Assembly: GCA_937901745.1 (NCBI GenBank)
Contig: CALGSZ010000112.1
Coordinates: 40,718-104,717, forward strand
Source: an uncultured Chloroflexota bacterium
Lineage (GTDB): Bacteria > Chloroflexota > Chloroflexia > Thermomicrobiales > UBA6265
Direction: 5' to 3'
Length of the DNA stretch: 64,000 bases
Both the position numbers and the translations under genes were made by a program. Below the pieces are notes generated by a model. That model was not told the DNA's origin and did not search any database. It was given only the letters and a program-made list of their open reading frames with translations. Of the stretch, positions 40,891 to 50,182 are shown in pieces. Each line of letters starts with the position of its first letter. The first letter of the stretch is position 1.

Positions 40891-41285
40891 GTCTCGTCTC
40901 CTCCTCTTGACTCTTGCCCCTTGGCCCCTTCCACCAGTGGCTCACCGCGAAACGTAGGCGGGAGCGTTGCAGCCTCTCCAGAATCGCCCGATGATGATGC
41001 GGTCGACCCAGCAGAGGACATGGTGGGAACCGGCTCCGTCGCCGCGTCAGCCGCGGTTGAGCGAGTCGGGCCGACCGAGATCGGCTCCCGCGGCTGCCAC
41101 TCATCCATCCCGGTCACCTTGAACAGCACGTCCTCTACTTGCTCGACGATTTTGGCTCGCAGCTGCGCGCCGGACCGCGGAGCCTTCCAGAGCGCGATCG
41201 CGGCGCCGGCCAGCCCCCCCAGCACAAAGCCGCTGACCAGGGCAGCCGTGTGCCGGTCGTCCGACGTCCTATCCTGCTTTGCCAC
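40887..41285 (-). CDS. YtxH domain-containing membrane protein
   Basis: GTG 41285 (VAKQDRTSDD) is preferred because GGGGAGAAGG lies just upstream; ATG 41333 is an alternative. The ~132-residue protein has one membrane span (TAALVSGFVLGGLAGAAIALW) followed by KAPRSGAQLRAKIVEQVEDVLF, the YtxH signature. The Ser/Thr/Glu-rich C-terminal half is disordered. It overlaps the next small YtxH gene by 4 bases, and the rhomboid gene follows. Together they could form a membrane-stress operon. Confidence 0.65.
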   Translation of the reverse strand: MAKQDRTSDDRHTAALVSGFVLGGLAGAAIALWKAPRSGAQLRAKIVEQVEDVLFKVTGMDEWQPREPISVGPTRSTAADAATEPVPTMSSAGSTASSSGDSGEAATLPPTFRGEPLVEGAKGQESRGGDET

Positions 41286-41576
41286 GCTTGCCTTCTCCCC
41301 TTCGCTGCCGTCCCACGAACGGCGCTGGCGCAAATGTGCTGTGGCGAGATGCTCTCACATGCTATTGAATACAGCGTAGCAAGGCGACCGTCACCCTCGC
41401 AAAATGACAGGCCCGGAGGGTGCCGCGTCCGCGGTCTGCCCTTGCACGGGCGATGCCAGCGTGGACAACCGCCCGTCGAACGCTCGCGGGCCGGTGTGTG
41501 ACCAGGGGCCGAGCGCCAGCGCTCGCCGATTCTAAGCGGGAGCGGGGCACGAAGCTATCGAGCTCAGGGAGGTCCG

Positions 41577-43088
41577 ATGCGCGTCCTAATCGCCGAGTGC
41601 AAGCAAGAGGTCTCAACCTTCAACCCGCAGCCTAGCGGATACGACGATTTCACCATCTCCCACGGCGCTGAGGTGTTGGCGTACCACGATGGGATCAGGA
41701 GCGAGGTCGGTGGAGCGCTGACGGTCTTCCGCGAGGCCGGGGTCGAGACGGTCGGCGCCTACAGCGCCCGCGCGATCACCTCGGCTGGGACACTCGCTGC
41801 CGACGCGTGGAACCGCATCTCCGGGGAATTCCTCGCCGCGATCCGGCAGGCGCTTAGCGAGTCCGGGCCGTTCGACGCCGTCTTCTTCTCCATGCACGGC
41901 GCGATGTGCGCCGAGAACGAGATCGATCCCGAGGGCTATCTGCTCCAAGAGGCGCGCGCCATCCTCGGCGAGCAAATCCCGATCGTCACCACCCTCGACC
42001 TCCACGGCGTCGTGACCGACCGCATGCTCCGCCACACCGACGCCGTTGCCGCCTATCACACCTATCCGCACAACGACTTTTTCGAGACCGGCGTCCGCGG
42101 CGCGCGCCTCCTCCTCCGCCTCGCTCGTCGCGAAGTCCGGCCCGTCACCGCGATGGTCCGCATCCCGGCGCTCGTCCGCGGAGATGAGCTGATCACCGAG
42201 ACAGGACTGATCGGCAATCGCATCCGCGAGTGCCAGGCGATCGAGGCGCAACCCGGCGGGCTGTCCGCCAACATGTTCTGGGGCAACCCCTTCACTGACG
42301 TGCCGGACCTCTGCTCCAACAGCCTCGTCGTCACGGATGACGATGAGGAGTGGGCGCGGCGAGAGGCTATCGCCTTGGCCGAGCGCTTCTGGGCAGACCG
42401 CGCCCGCATGCAAGCGCAGCTCGTCAGCGTCGATGAGGCGGTCCGCCAGGCAGCGGCGATCCGAGAGGGCACCGTCGTCCTCGTTGATGCCGCGGACGCT
42501 CCCAGCTCCGGCGCCTCGGGCGACAGCAATGTCATCCTGCGGGCGCTGCTCGACCATGACTATCCCGGCCGCGCCCTGATCCCGATCGTCGATGCGCCGG
42601 CGGTGCGCGCTGCCTTCGAAGCTGGCGTCGGCAAGACGATCCGGACCACCCTCGGCGGCACGATCGATCCCGGCCGATTCATGCCACTCGGCGTCGAGGC
42701 GAAGGTGCGGATGCTGTCCGACGGCCGCTTCATCAACGAGTCGCACGGCACCGAGTGGTACGCGGGCGATACCGCCGTTCTCGAGGTCGGTCGGCATACC
42801 GTCGTCGCGACCAGCCGAGCGGTCAGCCTCTACGACCGCTCCCTCTTCTTCGCGCATGGTCAGGATCCGCGGCGCTTCGATCTCGTTGTCCAGAAGTCGC
42901 CGCACTGCCGGTACGAGTTCTTCGCGGCTTGGGCTGCCAAGCTGATCGGCGTCGACGCGCCCGGCTCCACCAGCGCCAACCTCCCGACACTGGGTCATAC
43001 TCGTTGCCGCCGCCCGATGTATCCGATGGAGCCGGACACGACCTTCACGCCGGAACCGCTCATCTTCCGGCGCAATGTGACCGCGTAG
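41577..43088 (+). CDS. MlrC/M81 family metallopeptidase
   Basis: ATG 41577 is preceded by GGGAGG. The 503-residue protein opens RVLIAECKQEVSTFNPQPSG, the M81 N-terminal block. It has VFFSMHGAMCAENEIDPEGYLLQEAR, VTTLDLHGVVTDRML, AAYHTYPHNDFFETGVRGA, AWGNPFTDVPD-like FWGNPFTDVPD, and DAADAPSSGASGDSNVIL, all family hallmarks with zinc-binding Asp/His residues. The last ~150 residues are the MlrC C-terminal domain. Microcystinase C cleaves the linearised cyclic peptide microcystin. Most homologues sit in transport/amidohydrolase clusters with unknown substrates, as here. Confidence 0.88.
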   Translation: MRVLIAECKQEVSTFNPQPSGYDDFTISHGAEVLAYHDGIRSEVGGALTVFREAGVETVGAYSARAITSAGTLAADAWNRISGEFLAAIRQALSESGPFDAVFFSMHGAMCAENEIDPEGYLLQEARAILGEQIPIVTTLDLHGVVTDRMLRHTDAVAAYHTYPHNDFFETGVRGARLLLRLARREVRPVTAMVRIPALVRGDELITETGLIGNRIRECQAIEAQPGGLSANMFWGNPFTDVPDLCSNSLVVTDDDEEWARREAIALAERFWADRARMQAQLVSVDEAVRQAAAIREGTVVLVDAADAPSSGASGDSNVILRALLDHDYPGRALIPIVDAPAVRAAFEAGVGKTIRTTLGGTIDPGRFMPLGVEAKVRMLSDGRFINESHGTEWYAGDTAVLEVGRHTVVATSRAVSLYDRSLFFAHGQDPRRFDLVVQKSPHCRYEFFAAWAAKLIGVDAPGSTSANLPTLGHTRCRRPMYPMEPDTTFTPEPLIFRRNVTA

Positions 43089-43137
43089 GGGTACGGCCAA
43101 CACTCGAGTTGTCGTAGACGGCGCGGGAGCGACACGG

Positions 43138-44445
43138 ATGCCTCCGCAATCGGAGCAGGGAGAGACGATCCTTGGCCATGTCGCAGGGTTGCGTCACGCG
43201 CCTGGGATCAGCGTGAGCGCCGCGGTGCGCGCGGCGCTCAGCCAGCGCGCAGACTTGACCCACAAGCCCAACCTTCGCGCCGGTCGCCACGGCTGGCTGC
43301 GGCTGACACCCGCCTACTCGGTCAAGATCGTCACTGATCTCATCGCCCGCGAGGACCGTCCGCTGCGCGTCTTCGATCCTTTCTGCGGCACCGCCACGAC
43401 CGCGCTCAGCGCCGCCGCGCACGGTCACGAGGCGGTCACGCTCGATATCAACCCGTTCCTTGTTTGGCTCGGTCGAGCCAAGACGGCTCATTACTCCGTC
43501 GAAACACTCGCGGCGGCGAAGGATGCTGGCCGGCAAGCCCGCGCGCTCGCGGAACGTGAGGCGGTCGCGCCAGCTCCCGCTCCGCCGCTGCACAATGTCG
43601 GCCGCTGGTGGACGCCGCCCGCGCTCGCCTTCCTTTGCCGACTCCGCGCGGCGATCGACACGGTCACGCCGCCCAGATCCCCTGAGCGCGATCTCCTGCT
43701 CGTCGCCTTCTGCCGCACGCTGATCGCGCTCTCCAGCGCGGCCTTCAACCATCAATCGCTGTCGTTCAAAGACGCGGGGTCGCCGCCGCCCGACCCCGAC
43801 TTCGGCGCGATCTTCGCCGCCGACCTCCGCTTCGTCCTCGATGGCGCGGCCGAAAACCCGCCCGGTCGCGCGGCCGTGCTCCTCGGCGATGCGCGGCATC
43901 CGGCCGCCTCTGTCACCGGCCTGTTCGACCGGGTCATCACCTCCCCGCCTTACGCGAACCGCATGTCTTACATCCGCGAGTTGCGGCCCTACATGTATTG
44001 GCTCGGCTTCCTGAAAACTGGCCGCGACGCCGGAGAGCTCGATTGGGCCGCGATTGGCGGCACGTGGGGAATCGCTACCAGTCGCCTCGGCCAGTGGCAA
44101 CGCCCCGCCGAGAGCTTCCGCCCCGCCTGGCTCGATGACGTCCTCGACCAAATCGCCACCCGTGGGCACAAGAGCAGTCACCTCCTCGCCGCCTACGTCG
44201 GCCGGTATGCCGACGACATGTGGCAGCACTTCCGGGCCCTGCCCGCTCTCCTCGCGCCCGGCGCGACGGTCCACTACATCATCGGCAACTCGACCTTCTA
44301 CGGCGTTCTCTTGCCCACCGAGCGGCTCTACGCGGAGATGCTCGCCGCCCTCGGCTTCACCGACGTCAGCTACCGCCCCATCCGCAAGCGCAACTCGAAG
44401 CAGGCGCTGCTCGAATTCGACGTCTCTGCCCGCTGGCCCGGGTAG
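43138..44445 (+). CDS. DNA methyltransferase (N4-cytosine/N6-adenine type), no restriction partner
   Basis: The 435-residue protein has SAM motif I FDPFCGTATTALSAAAHGHEA (about residues 79-99) and acidic VTLDINPFLVWLG. Motif IV is VITSPPYANRMSYI, giving a TSPPY catalytic tetrad typical of N4-cytosine enzymes. The C-terminal HYIIGNSTFYGVLLPTE segment is also seen in this group. An N-terminal helical part precedes. It modifies DNA, but no nuclease or specificity gene lies next to it: the next gene is a secreted protein and the previous one is MlrC. It may be an orphan epigenetic enzyme or a related RNA methyltransferase. Confidence 0.75.
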   Translation: MPPQSEQGETILGHVAGLRHAPGISVSAAVRAALSQRADLTHKPNLRAGRHGWLRLTPAYSVKIVTDLIAREDRPLRVFDPFCGTATTALSAAAHGHEAVTLDINPFLVWLGRAKTAHYSVETLAAAKDAGRQARALAEREAVAPAPAPPLHNVGRWWTPPALAFLCRLRAAIDTVTPPRSPERDLLLVAFCRTLIALSSAAFNHQSLSFKDAGSPPPDPDFGAIFAADLRFVLDGAAENPPGRAAVLLGDARHPAASVTGLFDRVITSPPYANRMSYIRELRPYMYWLGFLKTGRDAGELDWAAIGGTWGIATSRLGQWQRPAESFRPAWLDDVLDQIATRGHKSSHLLAAYVGRYADDMWQHFRALPALLAPGATVHYIIGNSTFYGVLLPTERLYAEMLAALGFTDVSYRPIRKRNSKQALLEFDVSARWPG

Positions 44446-44552
44446 CGCGAGTCACCCCGCGGCCAGCTCCGTCAACGCCAGGAGTCGCGGCCTTCTATCG
44501 GTAGTAAATATGAAGAGCCGAGGGCGGCGATGACATCAATAAGGAGGGCGCC

Positions 44553-45446
44553 ATGAATACGTCGTCCGCCGTGAAGCACGCGTTCGTGCTCCTGAGCACT
44601 ATCGTTCTCCTACCAACAAGTGTCTTGGCTCAGGCGGCCACACCCAGCGGTGCCGGAGAGGAGTGCTCGGTAACCGAGCCGACTGTTGCCCCCGTCCCCA
44701 CGCCTAGCGCCTCAGACGCCTACACTCCGGGAGCGACCGACGAGTGGTACATGAGCGCCGATGGGCAACTCTTGGTCAGCGCCAATACCGGGTGGCAAAC
44801 CGGCAGCAACAAGGTCATCTGGTACCGGCCGCCCGGACTTCAGCTAGAGGTAAGCGGGCGGCGGCTGGACGCCGACGCGCCACCACTGGGCGTCGACATC
44901 CCCGAAGGCTATCCCTGGAACCTGCAGGTCAGCGCGCTCTCGTTCCCGACCGACGGCTGCTGGCAGATCGACGCCCGCGCTGGCGATAGCGCGCTCAGCT
45001 TCGGCGTCGCCGTCGAGCCCGGTCCCGCCCAGCCGCCACCGCCCTTGTGCGGGTCGCTCTACGACGTCGTGATCGGGAGCCAGGCGATCTTCATCGGTAC
45101 CGTGGCACGCCAGCAGGGCGATCCGCACGGCTACGTCTGGCAGGAGTTGGCCGTGTCTCGCATCATCCGGCCGCGCTTCGAGTACACGGAATACCTCCTG
45201 CTCTAGGACGGTCGGCAGGAGCCGATACTCGAGATCAGCAACACCTACGTGATCTTCGCCTACGGCGATGTTCCCCGCATCGCCTGCCCGGAGCGGACGC
45301 TCGCCGAGGTGACCAAGGCGGGCGAGATCCACTTCGTCGCGACGACCGGCATCTCGCCGCTCTGGTCCGGAACGACGCTCGACGACGTGGCGGCGGAGAT
45401 CGAATCACCTCGGCCTGCCAGCTCGCCGACACCGACCGCTCCCTAA
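44553..45446 (+). pseudogene. secreted protein gene interrupted by an in-frame TAG
   Basis: ATG 44553 follows AAGGAGG and opens a signal peptide (HAFVLLSTIVLLPTSVLAQA). The reading runs to TAG at 45204-45206. The same frame then continues for 79 codons without a break (DGRQEPILEISNTYVIFAYG ... ATTGISPLWSGTTLDDVAAE) to TAA at 45446. Strong GC at third positions holds on both sides, so the TAG most likely arose by C-to-T change from CAG (Gln). The N-terminal half contains WYMSADGQLLV and WYRPPGLQLEVSGRRLD; the other half, with TVARQQGD, continues smoothly across the stop. No family is recognised. The first 217 residues could still be made. Confidence 0.65.
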
Positions 45447-45509
45447 CGAACGGGCAGCAGCGCCGGGAACACGCGAGCATCGCGTGTCCCGCCGAGCCTG
45501 ACCCGTGGC

Positions 45510-46031
45510 TTACCCGGATCGGGAAGTCTGCGCTGCGACATCCGCGAATCGCTGCTGCCGCTCCTTGGACTGTCCCTCGCCCGGCGCCACCGGCGAAGTC
45601 GTCGAAAAGGCAGCCGGACCGACCGGTATGCAACCTTTCTCGTAGATCGCCTCCGCCGTCTTTACCTGATAGATCTCGTGGTAGAAGGAAAGGTCCGGGC
45701 CAGCGTGCTGGAGCAGCCAGCGCCACCATTTCATGTGCGGCACCTTGCGCGCCCAGCGATCCATGTCCTCATAGGAACGCCAATACTGGAGGAGCAGTGC
45801 GCCCCCTTCTTCCAAGACTCGCCTCGTGAGTAGGTGCCCTTCGGCCTTGGCCGCTTCCAGCGCGGGGAACATCTCCTCCGGAATCCCCGACTCGGCAAAA
45901 AGCTGCTGCCCCTTCGGCGTCAGGTACTGCACCCCGAAGATCGCGACGCAGAGGTTGGGATGCTCCCAGAGGTGGGCGATGTATGCGCCCTCGTAGCCAC
46001 TGGCAACGCGTTCGGCTTGCACGGCGGTCAT
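45510..46031 (-). CDS. DUF4188 (monooxygenase-like) protein
   Basis: ATG 46031 has GGAGGGG upstream; 173 residues. It shows VASGYEGAYIAHLWEHPNLCVAIFG near the start, GGALLLQYWRSYEDMDRWAR in the middle and a WWRWLLQHAGPDLSFYHEIYQV block. This is the DUF4188 pattern, a phenylacetaldoxime-dehydratase-like or haem-linked ferredoxin fold with unproven activity. It converges with the broken secreted gene and is divergent from the XRE-STAND gene. Confidence 0.7.
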   Translation of the reverse strand: MTAVQAERVASGYEGAYIAHLWEHPNLCVAIFGVQYLTPKGQQLFAESGIPEEMFPALEAAKAEGHLLTRRVLEEGGALLLQYWRSYEDMDRWARKVPHMKWWRWLLQHAGPDLSFYHEIYQVKTAEAIYEKGCIPVGPAAFSTTSPVAPGEGQSKERQQRFADVAAQTSRSG

Positions 46032-46406
46032 GATCCCCTCCGTCTCCATCGAAACGTCCAGTCGGCCAGCCGAGCGCAACACAGCGGCCACCCGCGCACT
46101 CGAACGACTGCTGAACCTACTCGGTACGTCCGATGGTTTCGTTTACGTCACGGGCGCCCCGATCGGTTCCCCCAGCAGCGCAATAGGCGGTCGTTATGTC
46201 GCGCTGCTCCGGCATCGCCGCTCGCCGGCCTGGTGCTCGGCTACCATCGAGTGTGGCGAGTCGGGCCCGCCAACACCACAGACACTCCCCGCACAGTGAC
46301 TCGGACAGTTGCGCGGGGAGCGATCCGACGTCGCCTGGAGTAGAATCCCTGCGCCGCTTCATCCTGTTCCGCTCGCCGAGCGCGACGGAACACTGGAGGC
46401 AACATC
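46032..46406. other. divergent intergenic region before the XRE-STAND gene
   Basis: About 375 bases with no convincing gene. It holds the ribosome-binding sites of both divergent genes and should contain their promoters, but no box stands out. Confidence 0.35.
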
Positions 46407-48812
46407 ATGGTCCGCAACGCCGCTCCCGCTGTCGCGTTGGAGCAGCGGGAGTCGACATTTGGCGACCTGCTGCGCCGCCTCCGCGAGCGCGCGGGCCTGA
46501 CCCAGGAGGAGCTGGCCGAGCGCGCCGGGCTCACCGCGCACGGCATCAGCGCCCTCGAGCGCGGGGTTCGCCGCCGGCCGTACCCGCACACCGTGCGAGC
46601 GCTCGCCGACGCGCTGAATGCGACGGAGAGCGAGCGAATCGCGCTGCTGGCCGCCGCGCGCCGCAGCACCCTCTCGGTCGCGTACCCTCCCGCGACGCCT
46701 GTCACCGGCCAAGCGCCGGTCCCGCTGACGCCCCTGATCGGCAGGGATGCGGATATCGGTCAGGCTGAGCGCCTGCTGTTCGATGAAGCCGTTCGACTCC
46801 TGACGCTGACCGGCCCTGGTGGCGTCGGCAAGACCCGTCTCGCCCTCGAGATCGCCACCCGCGCCGAGACCGCATTCGCGGACGGTTTCCTTTGGATCCC
46901 TCTCGACGCCCTGCGCGATTGGCGCCTTGTCGCCTCGGTCATCGGCCACGCACTCGGCCTGCAAGAAGGCGGCGGACTCTTGATGGTCGAGCTTCTGAAG
47001 CTCCACCTGCGCGACCGGGAGCTGCTCCTCGTGCTCGATAACTTCGAGCATCTCCTGCCGGCAGCGCCGGTCGTCGTCGAGCTCCTGGCCGCCAGCCCGC
47101 GCGTGAAGGCGCTGGTGACGAGCCGGGCGCGGCTCGGCGTCACCGGTGAGCACCTCCTCCGGATCGCCCCCCTCGGCGTCCCTGACCCGCGGCACGCGCG
47201 GCGACCGGATCAGGTGGCCGCCTCTCCCGCCGTCCAGCTCTTCCTCGCCCGAGCCCGTGCCGTTGATCCCGGTCTGCCACTGACCGAGGCAAACGCGCCG
47301 GTGATCGCTCAGATCTGCGCCAAGCTCGACGGTCTCCCGCTGGCCCTTGAATTGGCGGCGGCTCGAATCGGCGTCCTCTCTCCCCAAGCGCTCCTGGCCC
47401 GACTCAGCGACCGCCTGACGCTCCTGACCGGCGGCGCGCGCGACCAGCCAGACCGCCTGCGGATGATCCGGCTGACGATCGCCTGGAGCTACGATCTCCT
47501 GACTCCCGAGGAGCAGGCCCTCTTCCGCCGCTTGTCCGTCTTCGCCGGCGGATTCACCTTAGAAGCCGCTGAGGCCGTGGCCGGGCAGCCGGAAGAGAAG
47601 GGAGCTGAAGGCCGCTCCCCCTCCGTCCTCGACGGCCTATCCGCGCTCGTCGCCAACAGCCTGATTCAACGCGATGACGACGAGGACGCGACGCCGCGGT
47701 TCCGGATGCTCGAAACGATCCGCGACTACGGCATGGAGCAACTTCAGCTCGCCGGCGAAGCGGAGGACGCGCGCCAGCGACATGCTGCCTGGTGCCTGTC
47801 ACTCTTGCTCCAAGCAGACGCGGAGCTCGACGGCCCAGACCAGATCTGGTGGCTGAACCGGATCGAGCGCGAGCACGCCAACGTCCGCATCGCGCTCGGT
47901 TGGCTGCGCGAGCGCGGCGCGTACGCCGAGGCGCTGCCCCTCGCCGCGGCGATGTCCCGATTCTGGTGGCTGCACGGCCATTACTCGGAGGGACGATCTC
48001 ACCTGGAACCCTTGCTCAACTCGACCGATGCCCGCGCGCATCCGGTTGCCTGGGCGGGCGCGATGACCGGACTTGGGGCGCTCCTCCACAAGCAGGGGCA
48101 CTATGACCGAGCGGTCGAGACGCACGAGTCAGCGGTGGCCGCATGGCGCGAGATCGGCGACCAGAAAGGGCTCGGTCGCGCGCTTTGGGCTCTCGGATTC
48201 ACCCTGCTCAGCCGCGCTTCCGATCGCGCTGAGGCCGTGTTCCAGGAGGGGCTGCAGGCCGCGCTCGCCGCGGGCGATGAGTGGGGAGCCGGGGCCTCGG
48301 TCTGGGGCCTCGCACGCATTGCCCGTTTCCACGACGATCTCCAGCGCGCCAGGGAGATGCTGGAGCCAACCCTCGCGAGAGCCCGCGCCATAGGCAATCC
48401 CCTCGCCATCGCGGTCACGCTACTCGCCTTGGCCGAGGTTGCCCAGGACAGCGGAGAGGTCGAGCGCGAGGCAGACCTGCTCGCTCGCGCGTTGCCGCTC
48501 TTCCGCGCGATGCAAGAGCAATGGGGGATGGTCGGCTGCTTGGAGGGCGCGGCGGCGATCGCCGCCGCCCGGCATCGCCCCACGGACGCGGCGCGACTCT
48601 TCGGCGCCGCCACGGCGCTGCGCGAAACGCTCGGCATGCCTCGCCCGATCATCAACCAGGCCCCCTACGAGCGCACCCTCGCCACCGCGCGCTCCATGCT
48701 TCCAGCGTCGGATTTCGCGGCCGCCTGGCAGGAAGGTCAGGCGATGACGCTCGATGAAGCCATCACCCGCGCCCTGGCCGATATACGCGCAACGTCACCC
48801 GGCGCTCCCTGA
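46407..48812 (+). CDS. XRE-HTH STAND ATPase regulator
   Basis: The 801-residue protein starts at ATG 46407 with GGAGG. Residues ~17-75 form an XRE/Cro-type HTH (FGDLLRRLRERAGLTQEELAERAGL, then ALERGVRRRPYPHTVRALADAL). The ATPase follows: Walker A TGPGGVGKTRLAL (~135-147), LLLVLDNFEHLLPAAP, TSRARLGVTG, LDGLPLALELAAARI and WSYDLLTPEEQALFRRLSVFAGGF. The C-terminal half is TPR-like helical repeats. It resembles the LuxR-STAND protein at 22876 in the ATPase and repeats, but the DNA-binding domain is at the other end and of another class. The signal it senses is unknown. Confidence 0.85.
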   Translation: MVRNAAPAVALEQRESTFGDLLRRLRERAGLTQEELAERAGLTAHGISALERGVRRRPYPHTVRALADALNATESERIALLAAARRSTLSVAYPPATPVTGQAPVPLTPLIGRDADIGQAERLLFDEAVRLLTLTGPGGVGKTRLALEIATRAETAFADGFLWIPLDALRDWRLVASVIGHALGLQEGGGLLMVELLKLHLRDRELLLVLDNFEHLLPAAPVVVELLAASPRVKALVTSRARLGVTGEHLLRIAPLGVPDPRHARRPDQVAASPAVQLFLARARAVDPGLPLTEANAPVIAQICAKLDGLPLALELAAARIGVLSPQALLARLSDRLTLLTGGARDQPDRLRMIRLTIAWSYDLLTPEEQALFRRLSVFAGGFTLEAAEAVAGQPEEKGAEGRSPSVLDGLSALVANSLIQRDDDEDATPRFRMLETIRDYGMEQLQLAGEAEDARQRHAAWCLSLLLQADAELDGPDQIWWLNRIEREHANVRIALGWLRERGAYAEALPLAAAMSRFWWLHGHYSEGRSHLEPLLNSTDARAHPVAWAGAMTGLGALLHKQGHYDRAVETHESAVAAWREIGDQKGLGRALWALGFTLLSRASDRAEAVFQEGLQAALAAGDEWGAGASVWGLARIARFHDDLQRAREMLEPTLARARAIGNPLAIAVTLLALAEVAQDSGEVEREADLLARALPLFRAMQEQWGMVGCLEGAAAIAAARHRPTDAARLFGAATALRETLGMPRPIINQAPYERTLATARSMLPASDFAAAWQEGQAMTLDEAITRALADIRATSPGAP

Positions 48813-48963
48813 TCACCCCTGCCCCCTACCCCTAACTCCCCCAACCCCTGCTTCCGTGGCAATGGTCTTGCAACGCCTTACTCGGCCATTGGCCATCTGC
48901 GTCGATGGCGGCGCAGAAGTAATCGTTCCGTTGGACCCGTTGCGCACCATGAGGGAGGGTACG

Positions 48964-49578
48964 ATGCGCAGAATTGGGATCCTCTTGTTTGCATGCTCAC
49001 TCCTTGCCATAGGAGTCGGTCGAGCCGCGGCACAAGAGGCCACACCTGACTCCACGACCGGCACGGTAGCATGCACCGTTGAACCCCGACCCATTGATGA
49101 GATGCTTGGCACGTGGTTCAGCCCAGAAGGGACACCGGTCGCAACTCCAGAGCCCGAGCCCCCGGTCACGTCTGAAGCGGAATTGCCGCAAGGTGATCCA
49201 GTCGATCCGGAGATTGAGGACGCCATCAACGCGACGTTGCAAGAGATCTTCGCCTGCTTCGACGATGGGGACTACGGGCGCGCCTTCGCGCTCTTCACCG
49301 ATGACTACTTGCTCCAGTTCGGCCCGGAGATGGGTACGACGCTGGAGCAGACGCGGGATTTCCTCGAGGCATCGCCGGTGCCGGTGCCGGACGAGCAGCG
49401 CATCGAGATCGGGCGAATGCGCGATGCGCGCATGCTGCCTGATGGCCGAGTCGGCGCCATCCTCGACGCGCCAGGCGGATCTGTCTTCTTCCTCTTCGAG
49501 GAGCATGAGGGCCGCTGGCTGCTCGACGGCATCATCGCCATCTTCGCCGCGCCTGACATCGCAACGCCGACCGGTTAA
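48964..49578 (+). CDS. secreted NTF2-like protein
   Basis: ATG 48964 follows GGGAGG; 204 residues with a signal peptide (ILLFACSLLAIGVGRAAAQE). A Pro-rich linker (ATPEPEPPVTSEAELPQGDP) precedes an NTF2/SnoaL-like domain (INATLQEIFACFDDGDYGRAFALFTDDYL ... RWLLDGIIAIFA). The C-terminus is similar in pattern to the last part of the DUF4388 protein (MRDARMLPDGRVGAIL, like VRVLPDERVSAIL). Probably exported; function unknown. Confidence 0.68.
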   Translation: MRRIGILLFACSLLAIGVGRAAAQEATPDSTTGTVACTVEPRPIDEMLGTWFSPEGTPVATPEPEPPVTSEAELPQGDPVDPEIEDAINATLQEIFACFDDGDYGRAFALFTDDYLLQFGPEMGTTLEQTRDFLEASPVPVPDEQRIEIGRMRDARMLPDGRVGAILDAPGGSVFFLFEEHEGRWLLDGIIAIFAAPDIATPTG

Positions 49579-49623
49579 CCCGATAGGCGCGCGGCGTCAG
49601 CACAACAACGCGCACGCCCAACA

Positions 49624-49670
49624 AGAAAGAGGAAGGGCGAGCACTGTCTTGCCCCTCCTCTTTTTTCTTG
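49624..49670 (+). terminator. rho-independent terminator
   Basis: AAGAGGAAGGGCGAG pairs with CTTGCCCCTCCTCTT with one small bulge and is followed by a T run (TCTTTTTTC). It lies about 50 bases after the NTF2-like gene. Confidence 0.75.
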
Positions 49671-50182
49671 TGTCGGCGATCACCATCAGCCGCGAAGCTC
49701 GACATCAGGACAAGGCCATTCTTCCTCTCGTGGATTTACGTTTGAGCACTTCTTCACGCCGAGGCGCAAAGGCGTCTCTAACCAGAATGTGGCCTTGCTA
49801 CACAAGATACCAAGTCACGAAATCAACACTAACCTCACCAACCAACCGCCGCACCTTCGATGATGTAAGGACGTAAGAGGTTCAATATTTCCTTGTACCA
49901 TTCTTGCTTGATACTCCCCCAATTCTTGCGCTGAAGGTGACAATTCCTCCGCCAACGGTCTGTCTGCGATCGTCCAGTTCACCTGAATACCGCTGTATCG
50001 GAGAATAGCAGCACCGCTGTTTCAAACGCGCCACTCTACCTCCTGAATCGGATGGGATCGGAATTCCACCCCCTGCATCCCCGTAGCCATCCATATACAG
50101 CGATAATGCCCCAACCAGTGATTTGATACCGCCGGACCGCGTCCAGGTGCGCGACTTCCGGAAACGAGGAGGAGAATCAGGC
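49671..50182. other. gene-free, lower-GC stretch
   Basis: About 510 bases without a believable gene. GC is visibly lower (ACCAACCAACCGCCGC, GTTCAATATTTCCTTGTACC). It may hold the promoter of the enolase-superfamily gene; otherwise I see nothing. Confidence 0.35.

Noticed and set aside
40661..41104. 147-codon minus-strand frame over the YtxH genes
   Set aside because: Arg/Ser-rich reading out of frame with the two YtxH genes, which have proper start sites and family motifs.
46030..46299. 89-codon plus-strand frame in the DUF4188/XRE gap
   Set aside because: It overlaps the DUF4188 start, has no family pattern and no ribosome-binding site.
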